A stretch of 20,149 nucleotides of DNA. It comes from a virus. Shown piece by piece: positions 1-6,263 of the stretch. Position numbers and translations under genes: made by a program. The notes under the pieces were generated by a model. That model saw only the letters and a program-made list of their open reading frames with translations, was not told where the DNA came from and ran no database searches. The stretch's first letter is position 1; the number at the start of each line of letters is the position of its first letter. The stretch is taken from IMG/VR virus record IMGVR_UViG_3300017719_000306, positions 1 to 20,149 of that record, one strand, 5' to 3'.

Positions 1-507
1 TTAAAATATGAAGAGCAAATTGAAGGATTAGCGATGCAAGCAATGCAAGACCCACAAGCTGCGGCTATGTTATCGCAAATGCCTGACCCTGTTGCTGCAA
101 TGCAAGCGCAAGCCGCACAACAAATTATGCAAGCAGGGATGGCTATGGCACAACAAAAACAAGCTGGTACACCTGAAGCTCAAATGGTACAACTAGAAGC
201 ACAACGTCTTGGTGTTGAGCAAGGTAAAGTACAAGCTCAAATGGCTAATAAACAAGTTGATGCTGCACTTAAACAACGTGACCTTGATTTGAAAGAACAA
301 AAAATTATTCTTGATGCGCAGAAAGCTGGTGCTAGTGATGCGCTAAAAGATGCTCAGAAAGAAGAGGACAGAAATAATAAACGTGTTCTCAAAGCTATGG
401 ACTTGATTGGTGACTTGATGAAGGCACAAGAGAACAATGAATTAGAGGAGTCAAAAGTAGTTGCAAATCTTTTAATGAACTTTATTAAAGAAGGTAAAAA
501 TACTTGA
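1..507 (+). CDS. Portal protein, C-terminal part (5' end cut off by window)
   Basis: The frame is open from the first base, so only the last 168 residues are present. What is visible is almost entirely helical and low in complexity: a Met/Ala/Gln-rich stretch (about residues 12-60), then a long charged helix region with many Gln, Lys and Glu. Such Gln/Ala-rich helical tails are typical of the C-terminal barrel of podovirus portal proteins. Position also fits, since the gene directly precedes the co-chaperonin, scaffold and capsid genes. The portal forms the dodecameric ring at one capsid vertex through which DNA is packaged and ejected. The core domain lies outside the window, so the call rests on composition and context. 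Another helical virion protein is possible. The stop overlaps the TTG start of the next gene by 3 bases. Confidence 0.6.
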   Translation, partial: LKYEEQIEGLAMQAMQDPQAAAMLSQMPDPVAAMQAQAAQQIMQAGMAMAQQKQAGTPEAQMVQLEAQRLGVEQGKVQAQMANKQVDAALKQRDLDLKEQKIILDAQKAGASDALKDAQKEEDRNNKRVLKAMDLIGDLMKAQENNELEESKVVANLLMNFIKEGKNT

Positions 508-689
508 CACTCTACGAAAATTTAGTTAAAGAACTTCAAAAAGAAATTGATGAAGTAAAAAATTCGCTTGCATATGGAAGTGTTTCGGATTATCCTAGTT
601 ATCGTGAAGCTGTTGGAAAAATCAATGGCTTTGAGATTTCAATTAGTATAATTAAAGATACTACCAATAGATATATTGAAGAGGATTAA
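504..689 (+). CDS. Small conserved phage protein, unknown function (61 aa)
   Basis: A 61-residue acidic protein starting at TTG, overlapping the stop of the portal-like gene in a TTGA junction, which suggests translational coupling. AAGGTA about 8 bases upstream may serve as ribosome-binding site. There is no internal ATG. The N-terminal 25 residues look like an amphipathic helix (LYENLVKELQKEIDEVK), followed by a short DYPSYREAVGKING segment and a second helix ending in an acidic tail (EED). Small proteins of this pattern, with a central Asp-Tyr and a Gly-x-Ile-x-Gly turn, are common next to portal genes in marine podoviruses. No function is known to me, and a head-assembly accessory role is only inferred from position. 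Confidence 0.7.
   Translation: MTLYENLVKELQKEIDEVKNSLAYGSVSDYPSYREAVGKINGFEISISIIKDTTNRYIEED
678..685 (+). promoter_or_regulatory. Shine-Dalgarno site that fixes the co-chaperonin start
   Basis: GAAGAGGA lies 5 bases before the ATG at 691. An in-frame TTG at 676 would begin upstream of this site and would have no ribosome-binding site of its own, so ATG 691 is preferred. Confidence 0.7.
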
Positions 690-690
690 T

Positions 691-1098
691 ATGCAAGCAA
701 TTTCTAATGCAATAAAAAATGATGAATGGATTACAGATGCTGAAGTTCCTGACCCAGAAATTTTACCTGAAATACCGGGTTATAATGTTTTGGTACGGCC
801 TGTATCTGTTAAATCTGAAACTAAAGGTGGAATCATACTACCTGATTCTATCAAATCGGATATGGCCTACCTTACTACAGTGGGTAGGGTCTTACGAGTG
901 GGTAATCTTGCTTATGCTGATAATAAATTTAAAGGTCGTCCTTGGTGTAAAGAAGGTGACTATATTTGTTATGGAAAGCATAGTGGTACTAAGTTCTTTT
1001 ATAAAGGAACTCAGCTATTGCTTATTTTCGATGATGATGTTAAAATGGTAGTCGAGGATTCAAAAGATTTAGACCCTACCTATAATTTATCTAAGTAA
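691..1098 (+). CDS. GroES-like co-chaperonin (cpn10 family), phage-encoded
   Basis: A 135-residue protein with a clear GroES-type beta-barrel after about 30 extra N-terminal residues. Residues 31-38 (YNVLVRPV) match the first strand of GroES (DRVIVKR). Residues 42-55 correspond to the mobile loop, including GGIIL at 46-50, the counterpart of the GGIVL edge that docks onto GroEL. VGRVLRVGN (64-72) matches the GEVLAVGNG strand, EGD (88-90) matches VGD, and the barrel closes with LLLIFDDDVKMVVED. Phage co-chaperonins such as T4 gp31 replace host GroES so that GroEL can fold the large capsid protein. Placement directly before scaffold and capsid genes supports the same role here, by inference. 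The long N-terminal extension and an insertion around residues 73-87 set it apart from bacterial GroES. Confidence 0.92.
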   Translation: MQAISNAIKNDEWITDAEVPDPEILPEIPGYNVLVRPVSVKSETKGGIILPDSIKSDMAYLTTVGRVLRVGNLAYADNKFKGRPWCKEGDYICYGKHSGTKFFYKGTQLLLIFDDDVKMVVEDSKDLDPTYNLSK

Positions 1099-1104
1099 GC
1101 ACTA

Positions 1105-1133
1105 TTGCAAAACAATAATTTATAATATATAAT
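1105..1133 (+). promoter_or_regulatory. Sigma-70-like promoter upstream of scaffold gene
   Basis: TTGCAA (1105-1110), a 17-base spacer, then TATAAT (1128-1133); a second overlapping TATAAT sits at 1121-1126. It lies in a 95-base gap between the co-chaperonin and scaffold genes, and a start near 1140 would leave a leader containing the stem-loop at 1146-1171 and the ribosome-binding site. The -35 region ATTGCAAAACAA recurs exactly at 14638-14649. Confidence 0.65.
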
Positions 1134-1145
1134 ATATACACATGA

Positions 1146-1171
1146 ACAGCGTAATTCGTCTTTTTCGCTGT
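1146..1171 (+). other. Leader stem-loop before scaffold gene
   Basis: ACAGCG (1146-1151) pairs perfectly with CGCTGT (1166-1171) around a 14-base loop containing a run of five T. The T run is in the loop rather than after the stem, so this is not an intrinsic terminator. It lies just after the predicted start of the transcript from the promoter at 1105-1133 and ends 9 bases before the ribosome-binding site, so it may stabilise the 5' end or tune translation. Confidence 0.45.
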
Positions 1172-1180
1172 GGACGTTAA

Positions 1181-1186
1181 AAGGAG
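1181..1186 (+). promoter_or_regulatory. Shine-Dalgarno site that fixes the scaffold start
   Basis: AAGGAG lies 7 bases before ATG 1194. An in-frame GTG at 1170 is possible on paper but falls in the leader stem-loop and upstream of this site, so ATG 1194 is chosen. Confidence 0.75.
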
Positions 1187-1193
1187 TAAAACT

Positions 1194-2195
1194 ATGTCAC
1201 AGACTGAATGGTCTACGATTGAGCCTACAAAGGCTGACGAACAAGAAAAAATACAATATGAAATAGAAGGAGAAGAGCCAGAGCAACAAGTAGAAGCTGT
1301 AGCTCCTGAAAAAAAAGAAGAAGCTCCCTCACAAGAAGAACAACCTCAAACTTCTGTTGAAGAAACTACTGAATCACAAGAACCAAAAGAACTTGATGGT
1401 ATAGAGACTTCAGGCGCACAGAAAAGAATTAGGCAACTTGTAAAGCAAAAAAAAGAACGAGAAGAAGAAGTAGAACAATTAGTTGCCGCTAATAAAGAAA
1501 TGCAGTTAAAGCTGCAGTCTCAAGAAGATAATTATAAAAAAGCATTATTAGAAAATGCAACATCTTCTGAAGGACAGGTTCAAGAACGTCTTGAGTTAGC
1601 TAGAAGCGCATATAAAAATGCTGTAGATAGCGGAGACTCTGATTTAATATTACGAGCGCAAGAAGCTTTAAATTCTGCACAACAAGATACTACTCGTTTT
1701 GCTGACTATAAAAAAGAACTGGATTCTTATACAGTACAACAAGAACAAGCGCAACCACAAGCTGCTCAACCAGCACCTACTTATCAAGGATATGATGAAA
1801 AGGCTATTATGTGGGCGCATAAAAACGAATGGTTTAACTCAGACCAAGTTATGACAGCTGCTGCTCTTGCAATTGATGCGCAGCTAAAAGAAGAAGGATA
1901 TGACCCTTCTGAAGATGAATTTTATATGGAAGTAGATAAGCGTGTTGCTAATACATTTCCACATAAATTTGGTGGCAATAATGCTACCAACCCCGTACCG
2001 CAGGAAACGTCACAACCTGCTCAAGTGGTCGCTGGAGCTTCACGCACTCCGTCAACCTCATCAAGTAAGAAAGTAAAGCTCACACAAGAAGATGTACGTC
2101 TTGCTAATAAGTGGGGTATATCACTTGAACAGTATGCAGCCGAGAAACTCAAAGTTGAAAACTCTGACGGCGAATATACTACAATTAACCGATAG
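1194..2195 (+). CDS. Capsid assembly scaffolding protein
   Basis: A 333-residue, very hydrophilic and acidic protein. The first 75 residues are rich in Glu, Gln and Pro. Residues about 80-125 form a strongly charged coiled-coil region (KQKKEREEEVEQLVAANKE), and residues 127-180 are helical and Ala-rich. From about 204 to 260 comes a more conserved block beginning AIMWAHKNEWFNSD and containing LKEEGYDPSEDEFYMEVDKR and a FPHKFGG end, a pattern I associate with scaffold proteins of marine podoviruses. A basic C-terminal tail (SSSKKVKLTQEDVRLANKWG, about 287-315) fits the capsid-binding end seen in other scaffolds. Scaffolds guide assembly of the procapsid and leave before or during packaging. 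Position between portal and capsid genes agrees. Family assignment is from composition, coiled coil and context. Confidence 0.8.
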   Translation: MSQTEWSTIEPTKADEQEKIQYEIEGEEPEQQVEAVAPEKKEEAPSQEEQPQTSVEETTESQEPKELDGIETSGAQKRIRQLVKQKKEREEEVEQLVAANKEMQLKLQSQEDNYKKALLENATSSEGQVQERLELARSAYKNAVDSGDSDLILRAQEALNSAQQDTTRFADYKKELDSYTVQQEQAQPQAAQPAPTYQGYDEKAIMWAHKNEWFNSDQVMTAAALAIDAQLKEEGYDPSEDEFYMEVDKRVANTFPHKFGGNNATNPVPQETSQPAQVVAGASRTPSTSSSKKVKLTQEDVRLANKWGISLEQYAAEKLKVENSDGEYTTINR

Positions 2196-2210
2196 CGTGG
2201 AGGAAACCCG

Positions 2211-2699
2211 ATGACAAGTAAAAACACACGAGAAACACAGAGTCGTGAACTGGAAACCAGAGAACAAGAAACATACGAATATCGTGAACCTAATCTTTTA
2301 GATATTCCTGATTCTGTAAACAATAGATTTACAAATGACGGAATGACACTTCGTTGGATACGTATAACCCTAAAAGGACAGGATGACTATACAAATGTAG
2401 GTAAGCGACTAGCTGAAGGCTGGGAGTTTGTTAATCTGGATGAAGTTCCTGAAATGGCACATACTTCAATGGTGAAGGATGATGGTCGTTACAAAGGTAC
2501 AATATGTCGAGGAGATTTAGCCCTTGTCAAAATGCCGAAAGGCAAAGCTATGGCTCGGCAAAAACACTTTGAAAATGCATCTGCGGAGATGGTACATGCT
2601 GTTAATTCACAGCTTGATAATGCTGGTGACCGCCGTATGCCTATTTCAAACTCAAGTAAAACAAATGTAACTAAAGGCCGTTCTCCACAATTTGATTAA
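2211..2699 (+). CDS. Conserved head-module protein, unknown function (162 aa)
   Basis: A 162-residue charged protein with a good ribosome-binding site (GGAGGA at 2199-2204, 6 bases before ATG). The first 27 residues are Glu/Arg/Thr-rich and probably disordered. The ordered part begins around residue 44 (MTLRWIRITLKGQDDYTNVG), runs through a KRLAEGWEFV segment and a GRYKGTICRGDLALVKMP segment, and ends in a basic, Ser/Asn-rich tail. Proteins with the pattern LRWIRI, GWE and GDLxLxKxP occur next to scaffold genes in many marine phages, but I know of no defined activity. Position between scaffold and decoration/capsid genes suggests a minor capsid or assembly protein. That role is inference. Confidence 0.7.
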   Translation: MTSKNTRETQSRELETREQETYEYREPNLLDIPDSVNNRFTNDGMTLRWIRITLKGQDDYTNVGKRLAEGWEFVNLDEVPEMAHTSMVKDDGRYKGTICRGDLALVKMPKGKAMARQKHFENASAEMVHAVNSQLDNAGDRRMPISNSSKTNVTKGRSPQFD

Positions 2700-2710
2700 A
2701 AAGGAAAGCG

Positions 2711-2730
2711 AAGTTTAGTTACAGAAACTT
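2711..2730 (+). repeat. Small inverted repeat before decoration gene
   Basis: AAGTTT (2711-2716) and AAACTT (2725-2730) form a perfect 6-base inverted repeat with an 8-base loop in the 52-base gap before the decoration protein gene. It is AT-rich and weak. No T run follows and no convincing promoter was found beside it. It may be a minor mRNA hairpin just ahead of a highly translated gene, or chance. Confidence 0.25.
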
Positions 2731-2751
2731 AGACACTGAAGGAGAAAATAT

Positions 2752-3339
2752 ATGTCTACTACTAAAGTCACTGGACTTCAGCCTTCTCGTGTTCGTGGTG
2801 CTGCACCAAACAGTAACGGCCTGAATGAATATCCTATTGCTTCAGGTGCTACAGCAATGTATACAGGTACGCCTGTACGTATTGCCTCTGGTACACTTAC
2901 ACCGTGTGTAACCTCAACCGAAGTGCCTGTAGGTACTTTCCAAGGTTGTCGTTATGTCGAAGACGGGGAACAAAAATTTAAACCTTATTATTCTGGCGTG
3001 TCTGCTACAGATATCGTTGGTCTAGTAAATGATAACCCTGGACAAACTTACATCATTTCTTCAAACGCTACTGTTGCCGCTGGCATTGTAGGAAGAAATG
3101 TAGAAGTTAGCTCAATTGCTGGTGGTTCTACCTTTACTGGTAAATCAACCATTGTTGCTAAAACAACTGCTGGTACAACTGGTAAAACTACAAATGGTTT
3201 GCTACGTATCATCAATATTGTTGATGAGCCTAATAACGCTGCTGGGGATGCATTCACTAAATTGGAAGTCGCATTTAACTATGATGCTACCGATTATCAG
3301 AATGTTGTAACTTCAGCCGTAGTAACTACAACTAACTAA
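2752..3339 (+). CDS. Probable capsid decoration/stabilisation protein
   Basis: A 195-residue protein with a strong ribosome-binding site (AAGGAG at 2739-2744, 7 bases before ATG), placed immediately before the major capsid gene. It is almost all beta-forming, rich in Thr, Val, Gly and Ala and poor in charge. An N-terminal tail (about 1-25) precedes a segment resembling small phage head-decoration domains (YPIASGATAMYTGTPVRI; VPVGTFQGCRY). A Thr/Ala/Gly-rich middle follows, and the protein ends in a Thr-rich strand (VVTTTN). Genes in this position commonly encode the decoration or cement protein that binds the outside of the capsid lattice in large copy number. It shares with the capsid gene a tendency to C-ending codons, which fits high expression. 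The functional call rests on position and composition. Confidence 0.6.
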   Translation: MSTTKVTGLQPSRVRGAAPNSNGLNEYPIASGATAMYTGTPVRIASGTLTPCVTSTEVPVGTFQGCRYVEDGEQKFKPYYSGVSATDIVGLVNDNPGQTYIISSNATVAAGIVGRNVEVSSIAGGSTFTGKSTIVAKTTAGTTGKTTNGLLRIINIVDEPNNAAGDAFTKLEVAFNYDATDYQNVVTSAVVTTTN

Positions 3340-3354
3340 GGGAGATAAATAATA

Positions 3355-4299
3355 ATGGCTATTAATCGTGCAAGTATTGCAAAAGAGCTTCTCCCTGGTC
3401 TTAACGCCGTGTTCGGCCTTGAGTATGGGGAAGTCTCTGATGAACACGCTCCACTGTTTGAAACTGAAAACAGTGACCGTGCATTTGAAGAAGAGGTTCT
3501 CTTCACAGGCTTCGGCACTGCACCTGTAAAAGGTGAAGGTGCTGCTGTTTCTTATGACGATGCTTCTGAAAGCTTTACATCTCGTTACACACACGAGACT
3601 ATTGCTCTTGGATTCGCTGTCACAGAAGAAGCTATGGAAGATAATCTTTATGACACATTCGCCAAGTTACGTGCCAAAGGTTTGGCTCGTGCTATGGCTA
3701 ATACAAAACAAGTTAAAGCTGCTGATGTATTTAACAATGGTTTTAACGCAAGCTTTGCTGGTGGTGATGGACAACCGTTCTTCTCCGCTTCGCACCCAAC
3801 TATCGGTGATGGCAACCAAAGCAACCTGCTTACAGGTGCTGACTTGTCAGAAGCTTCACTGGAAACTGCTCTTATCAGCATTTCCAAAATCAAAGATGAC
3901 CGTGGTATCTTAATCGGCGCACAAGCCGAAAGCCTCCACATTCCATCTGACTTGGCATTTGTCGCTGACCAAATCTTGAACAGCACAATGTCAACAACAA
4001 TTGGGGTTAACCCAACAACTGCAGCTAATGGTGCAACAAATGTTAATGACATTAACTCCATTCGTAATCAAGGTCTTATGCCGGGTGGGTTCTTTGTGAA
4101 CCGCCGTTTCACGGATACTAATGCCTTCTACATCAAAACTGATGTTCCGAATGGTGCTAAAATGTTTGTACGTTCACCACTGCAAACTAAGATGGAACCA
4201 GATTTTGATACAGGAAACCTTCGCTTTAAAGCTCGTGAGCGTTATAGCTTTGGCTTCTCTGATTGGAGAGGTTACTTTGGTAATGCTGGTTCTTCCTAA
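3355..4299 (+). CDS. Major capsid protein, Mu gpT-like (HK97 fold)
   Basis: A 314-residue protein, usual for this capsid family. The helical N-terminus (MAINRASIAKELLPGLNAVF) is followed by an E-loop-like region (about 35-75) and a long helix with AMEDNLYDTFAKLRAKGLAR (93-112). DGQPFFSASHPTIGDG (138-153) is a hallmark of Mu gpT-like major head subunits. The DDRGILIGAQAESLHIPSDL segment and the C-terminal KARERYSFGFSDWRGYFG strand complete the fold. Hundreds of copies form the icosahedral shell. The ribosome-binding site AGGGAGA lies 8 bases upstream. Codon use differs from most neighbours: Phe, Asn and Ile often use C-ending codons (about 12 TTC to 13 TTT by hand count), as expected for the most highly expressed gene. 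An intrinsic terminator follows. Confidence 0.9.
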   Translation: MAINRASIAKELLPGLNAVFGLEYGEVSDEHAPLFETENSDRAFEEEVLFTGFGTAPVKGEGAAVSYDDASESFTSRYTHETIALGFAVTEEAMEDNLYDTFAKLRAKGLARAMANTKQVKAADVFNNGFNASFAGGDGQPFFSASHPTIGDGNQSNLLTGADLSEASLETALISISKIKDDRGILIGAQAESLHIPSDLAFVADQILNSTMSTTIGVNPTTAANGATNVNDINSIRNQGLMPGGFFVNRRFTDTNAFYIKTDVPNGAKMFVRSPLQTKMEPDFDTGNLRFKARERYSFGFSDWRGYFGNAGSS

Positions 4300-4336
4300 G
4301 AACTAGTTTATCTATAAAAACTTAATTAAAGTTTAT

Positions 4337-4368
4337 GGGGAAAGGTCGTTGTATCTTTCCCTTTTTTT
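4337..4368 (+). terminator. Rho-independent terminator after major capsid gene
   Basis: GGGAAAG (4338-4344) pairs perfectly with CTTTCCC (4355-4361) across a 10-base loop; an outer G-T wobble at 4337/4362 can extend the stem. A run of seven T (4362-4368) follows directly. It is the only clear intrinsic terminator in the window and sits 38 bases after the capsid stop codon, so it would end or attenuate the head-gene transcript. Confidence 0.85.
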
Positions 4369-4377
4369 GTGTATAAT
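4349..4377 (+). promoter_or_regulatory. Promoter embedded in the capsid terminator
   Basis: TTGTAT (4349-4354), a 17-base spacer and TATAAT (4372-4377). The -35 box is in the terminator loop, and the spacer is made of the 3' stem arm plus the T run. A start near 4384 leaves room for the AGGAG site at 4398-4402 before ATG 4411. It would restart transcription of the adaptor genes right where the capsid transcript ends. Confidence 0.6.
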
Positions 4378-4410
4378 AGGTGTATCTGATTATAACTAGG
4401 AGTAAATAAT

Positions 4411-4713
4411 ATGACTAACCTTAGAGTGTCTTTTGTATCTACATCAGGTGACGCTGTTGATACTGTATCAGGAGCAACGCTAAAAGATACAAGAATACGT
4501 GCTATTCATGCTACAGGTGTTGGTGATTTTATAATTGCCGGAACATCTACAGACCCTTTTGGAACTGTGACAGGTAATATTATTAAGTTCACTAATACTA
4601 CGGCAAATGATTCAACAGACCAAGATTATACTGATAATGGTATAAGAATGACAGGAACTGTATCTGTTGCTTTACCAGTTAGTGCAGCAACTGTGACTAT
4701 TTATTATGGCTGA
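4411..4713 (+). CDS. Small beta-rich structural protein (100 aa), unknown function
   Basis: A 100-residue protein with few charges and many Thr, Ser, Gly, Val and Ile, predicted to be all beta. The N-terminal strand MTNLRVSFVST leads to alternating strands and ends with VSVALPVSAATVTIYYG, a typical closing strand of a small sandwich domain. The ribosome-binding site is AGGAG, 8 bases before ATG. The gene is first after the terminator/promoter pair, and its last 8 bases overlap the start of the adaptor gene, so the two are probably translated together. A virion role such as head completion or a surface domain is inferred from neighbours. I do not recognise a named family. Confidence 0.7.
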   Translation: MTNLRVSFVSTSGDAVDTVSGATLKDTRIRAIHATGVGDFIIAGTSTDPFGTVTGNIIKFTNTTANDSTDQDYTDNGIRMTGTVSVALPVSAATVTIYYG

Positions 4714-5359
4714 TTATACATATCTTGTAAACGATATTAAAGAAACTACAGAAAATGATGGCACAGAGTTTGTTAATCATATTCCTAAACTTATAAATCG
4801 TGCAGAAGAAAGGCTAACAAAATCTCTTGATGATTATGGTCTTGTAACTATAACATCTATTACACTTTCAGCTGGAACAAATGATTATACATTACCAACA
4901 GGAACAAGGCTAGTTAAAAATATTAATATTACTGAAAGTGGAACTAAAATAAATTTATTACAAAGAACAGATGAATTTATAAATGATTATTGGCCTGTAT
5001 CAGCAAGCACAGGAACTCCTAAATATTATTCAAAAAGAACAAATACACAAGTTCGTTTTGCCCCTACAGCTAGTGCTACTTACAGCGGAGAGCTTGTTTA
5101 CATAACTAGGCCTACAACTTTAGCTGATGCTACGCCTACTAATTATTTTACTGAGTTTTGTTACGATGCTTTATATGCAGCTTGTATGTCAGAAGCTTTA
5201 GGGTTTATGAAAAACTATACAGCTAAACAAGTATACGAACAACAATATCAAAATGCAGTAGGTTTACTGCGTAATCAATCAAGAAGAACACGCCGTGATG
5301 ATATGCAAACTCCTGCTTCGACAGGTGGCGGCGACAACACAATCGAAGGAGGATTATAA
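4706..5359 (+). CDS. Head-tail adaptor protein (gp11/SU10 adaptor-like)
   Basis: A 217-residue protein. The N-terminal helical part (MADYTYLVNDIKETTENDGTEF and PKLINRAEERLTKSLD, residues 1-42) is typical of podovirus adaptors, which pack helices against the portal. A beta-rich insertion follows: TITLSAGTNDYTLPTGTRLV, then LVYITRPTTL. The protein closes with long helices (EFCYDALYAACMSEALGFMK; YEQQYQNAVGLLRNQSRR) and a Gly/Ser-rich tail. This matches the T7 gp11/SU10-type adaptor that binds below the portal and carries the nozzle. It overlaps the preceding gene by 8 bases, and a strong ribosome-binding site for the next gene lies in its last codons. The family call is good, though a second adaptor-like gene at 8099 makes the exact ring position uncertain. 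Confidence 0.75.
   Translation: MADYTYLVNDIKETTENDGTEFVNHIPKLINRAEERLTKSLDDYGLVTITSITLSAGTNDYTLPTGTRLVKNINITESGTKINLLQRTDEFINDYWPVSASTGTPKYYSKRTNTQVRFAPTASATYSGELVYITRPTTLADATPTNYFTEFCYDALYAACMSEALGFMKNYTAKQVYEQQYQNAVGLLRNQSRRTRRDDMQTPASTGGGDNTIEGGL
5346..5353 (+). promoter_or_regulatory. Strong Shine-Dalgarno site for the LysM protein
   Basis: AAGGAGGA lies 7 bases before ATG 5361 and within the last codons of the adaptor gene. It fixes the start of the LysM protein at 5361 rather than at the in-frame upstream ATG at 5295, which lies deep inside the adaptor gene. Confidence 0.8.
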
Positions 5360-5360
5360 A

Positions 5361-6263
5361 ATGCCTATTCCAATAATAGTAGCAGGAGGTTTAAAACTTG
5401 CAGGAGGAACTGCAGCTAGAATGTTAGGTAAACAAGCATTAAAAAAAGTTGCTAGTAAAGCTAAAAATAAAGTAGACTTTAAAAAGTTAGCTAATGCTGT
5501 TTTAAAAGCTAAACCTAAAACTAAACCTAAAACTAAACCTAAAACAACAACGGCTAAACCTAAAACAACAACGGCTAAACCTAAAACAACAACGGCTAAA
5601 CCTAAAACAACAACGGCTAAACCTAAAACAGCAACAGCTAAACCTAAAGATAAACCTAAAATAGATGGTAGAACAAAAGAAGGTAGAGCAGCTAAAAAAG
5701 CAGTCGATGAAAAAATGGCAAAAGAATTTGACAGGGTAGCTAAAGATGCTGCCAAAAGTTCAAAAGTTAAAAAAGCTGCAAAAATTGGATTAACAGGTAC
5801 TGGTCTAGGTTTAGCTGCTTATCCTTTTACTAAAGGAGAAAGAGAAGGAAAAGTAAAAGAAGAAACATCTACTGGAGCAAAAACAGGACTTCAAGCAGTT
5901 GAATCAAAAAAGCCAACACAAAAGAAACCTGATATTAATACAACGGTTACAGCTAAAAGAGATTCAGCATTTAAACCTGAATTAAAAAAACAGCAACAAC
6001 TTGTAGGTAAGTATCAAATTAAAAAAGGAGATACTCTTTCTCAAATTGCTAAGAAAAATAAAACAACTATTAAAAAATTACAAGAATTAAATCCAAGTAT
6101 AAAAGACCCTGATAAAATTATTACAGGAAAAACTTTAAAAATAACTAAAGGTACAGCAACAAATCCATATGCTATGACAAGTAAAAAAGCAGGTGGAAAA
6201 ATGAGAAAAGGTCGTGGAATGGGCATAGCTCTTCGTGGTGGTGGAAAGGTAATGAAAAGATAA
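5361..6263 (+). CDS. Lysine-rich LysM-domain virion protein with KPKTTTA repeats
   Basis: A 300-residue, extremely basic protein. Residues 1-50 contain a hydrophobic Gly/Ala patch (IPIIVAGGLKLAGGTAARMLG). Residues 51-101 are tandem repeats: KPKT twice, KPKTTTA four times, KPKTATA once, then KPKD and KPKI. A basic helical region follows, with a weak hydrophobic stretch near 142-156. Residues about 218-261 are a LysM domain (YQIKKGDTLSQIAKKNKTTI, then LNPSIKDPDKIITGKTLKI), which binds N-acetylglucosamine in peptidoglycan or chitin. The tail (GRGMGIALRGGGKVMKR) is Gly/Arg-rich. No lytic catalytic domain is visible, so an endolysin is unlikely. A wall-binding tail or an internal protein that contacts DNA and later the cell wall is inferred. 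The stop overlaps the next ATG (TAATG). Confidence 0.8.
   Translation: MPIPIIVAGGLKLAGGTAARMLGKQALKKVASKAKNKVDFKKLANAVLKAKPKTKPKTKPKTTTAKPKTTTAKPKTTTAKPKTTTAKPKTATAKPKDKPKIDGRTKEGRAAKKAVDEKMAKEFDRVAKDAAKSSKVKKAAKIGLTGTGLGLAAYPFTKGEREGKVKEETSTGAKTGLQAVESKKPTQKKPDINTTVTAKRDSAFKPELKKQQQLVGKYQIKKGDTLSQIAKKNKTTIKKLQELNPSIKDPDKIITGKTLKITKGTATNPYAMTSKKAGGKMRKGRGMGIALRGGGKVMKR
5511..5639 (+). repeat. In-frame tandem repeats encoding KPKT / KPKTTTA
   Basis: Two 12-base units (5511-5522, 5523-5534) are followed by four identical 21-base units (5535-5555, 5556-5576, 5577-5597, 5598-5618) and one 21-base unit differing at two bases (5619-5639). All keep the frame of the LysM protein. Exact identity at DNA level, including third positions, indicates recent slippage or recombination, so copy number may vary between related genomes. 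Confidence 0.95.

Noticed and set aside
719-1051. A 110-codon + strand frame inside the co-chaperonin gene
   Set aside because: It is out of frame with a clear GroES-like gene and encodes hydrophobic low-information sequence.
2692-2720. Promoter before the decoration gene
   Set aside because: TTGATT is present, but the sequence 17 bases downstream (TTAGTT) is a poor -10 box.
3648-4061. A 137-codon open frame on the - strand inside the capsid gene
   Set aside because: It lies wholly inside a well-supported capsid gene and has no recognisable features.
5511-5639. Possible CRISPR-like repeats
   Set aside because: The units are directly adjacent with no spacers, keep the reading frame and encode a peptide repeat.
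5354-5755. A 133-codon open frame on the - strand opposite the KPKTTTA repeats
   Set aside because: It only mirrors the + strand tandem repeat (a repeated LGLAVVV pattern), and the + strand frame contains a LysM domain.
5361-6263. Endolysin, because of the LysM domain
   Set aside because: No catalytic motif of any lysozyme, amidase or peptidase family is visible, and composition and position suggest a structural protein.
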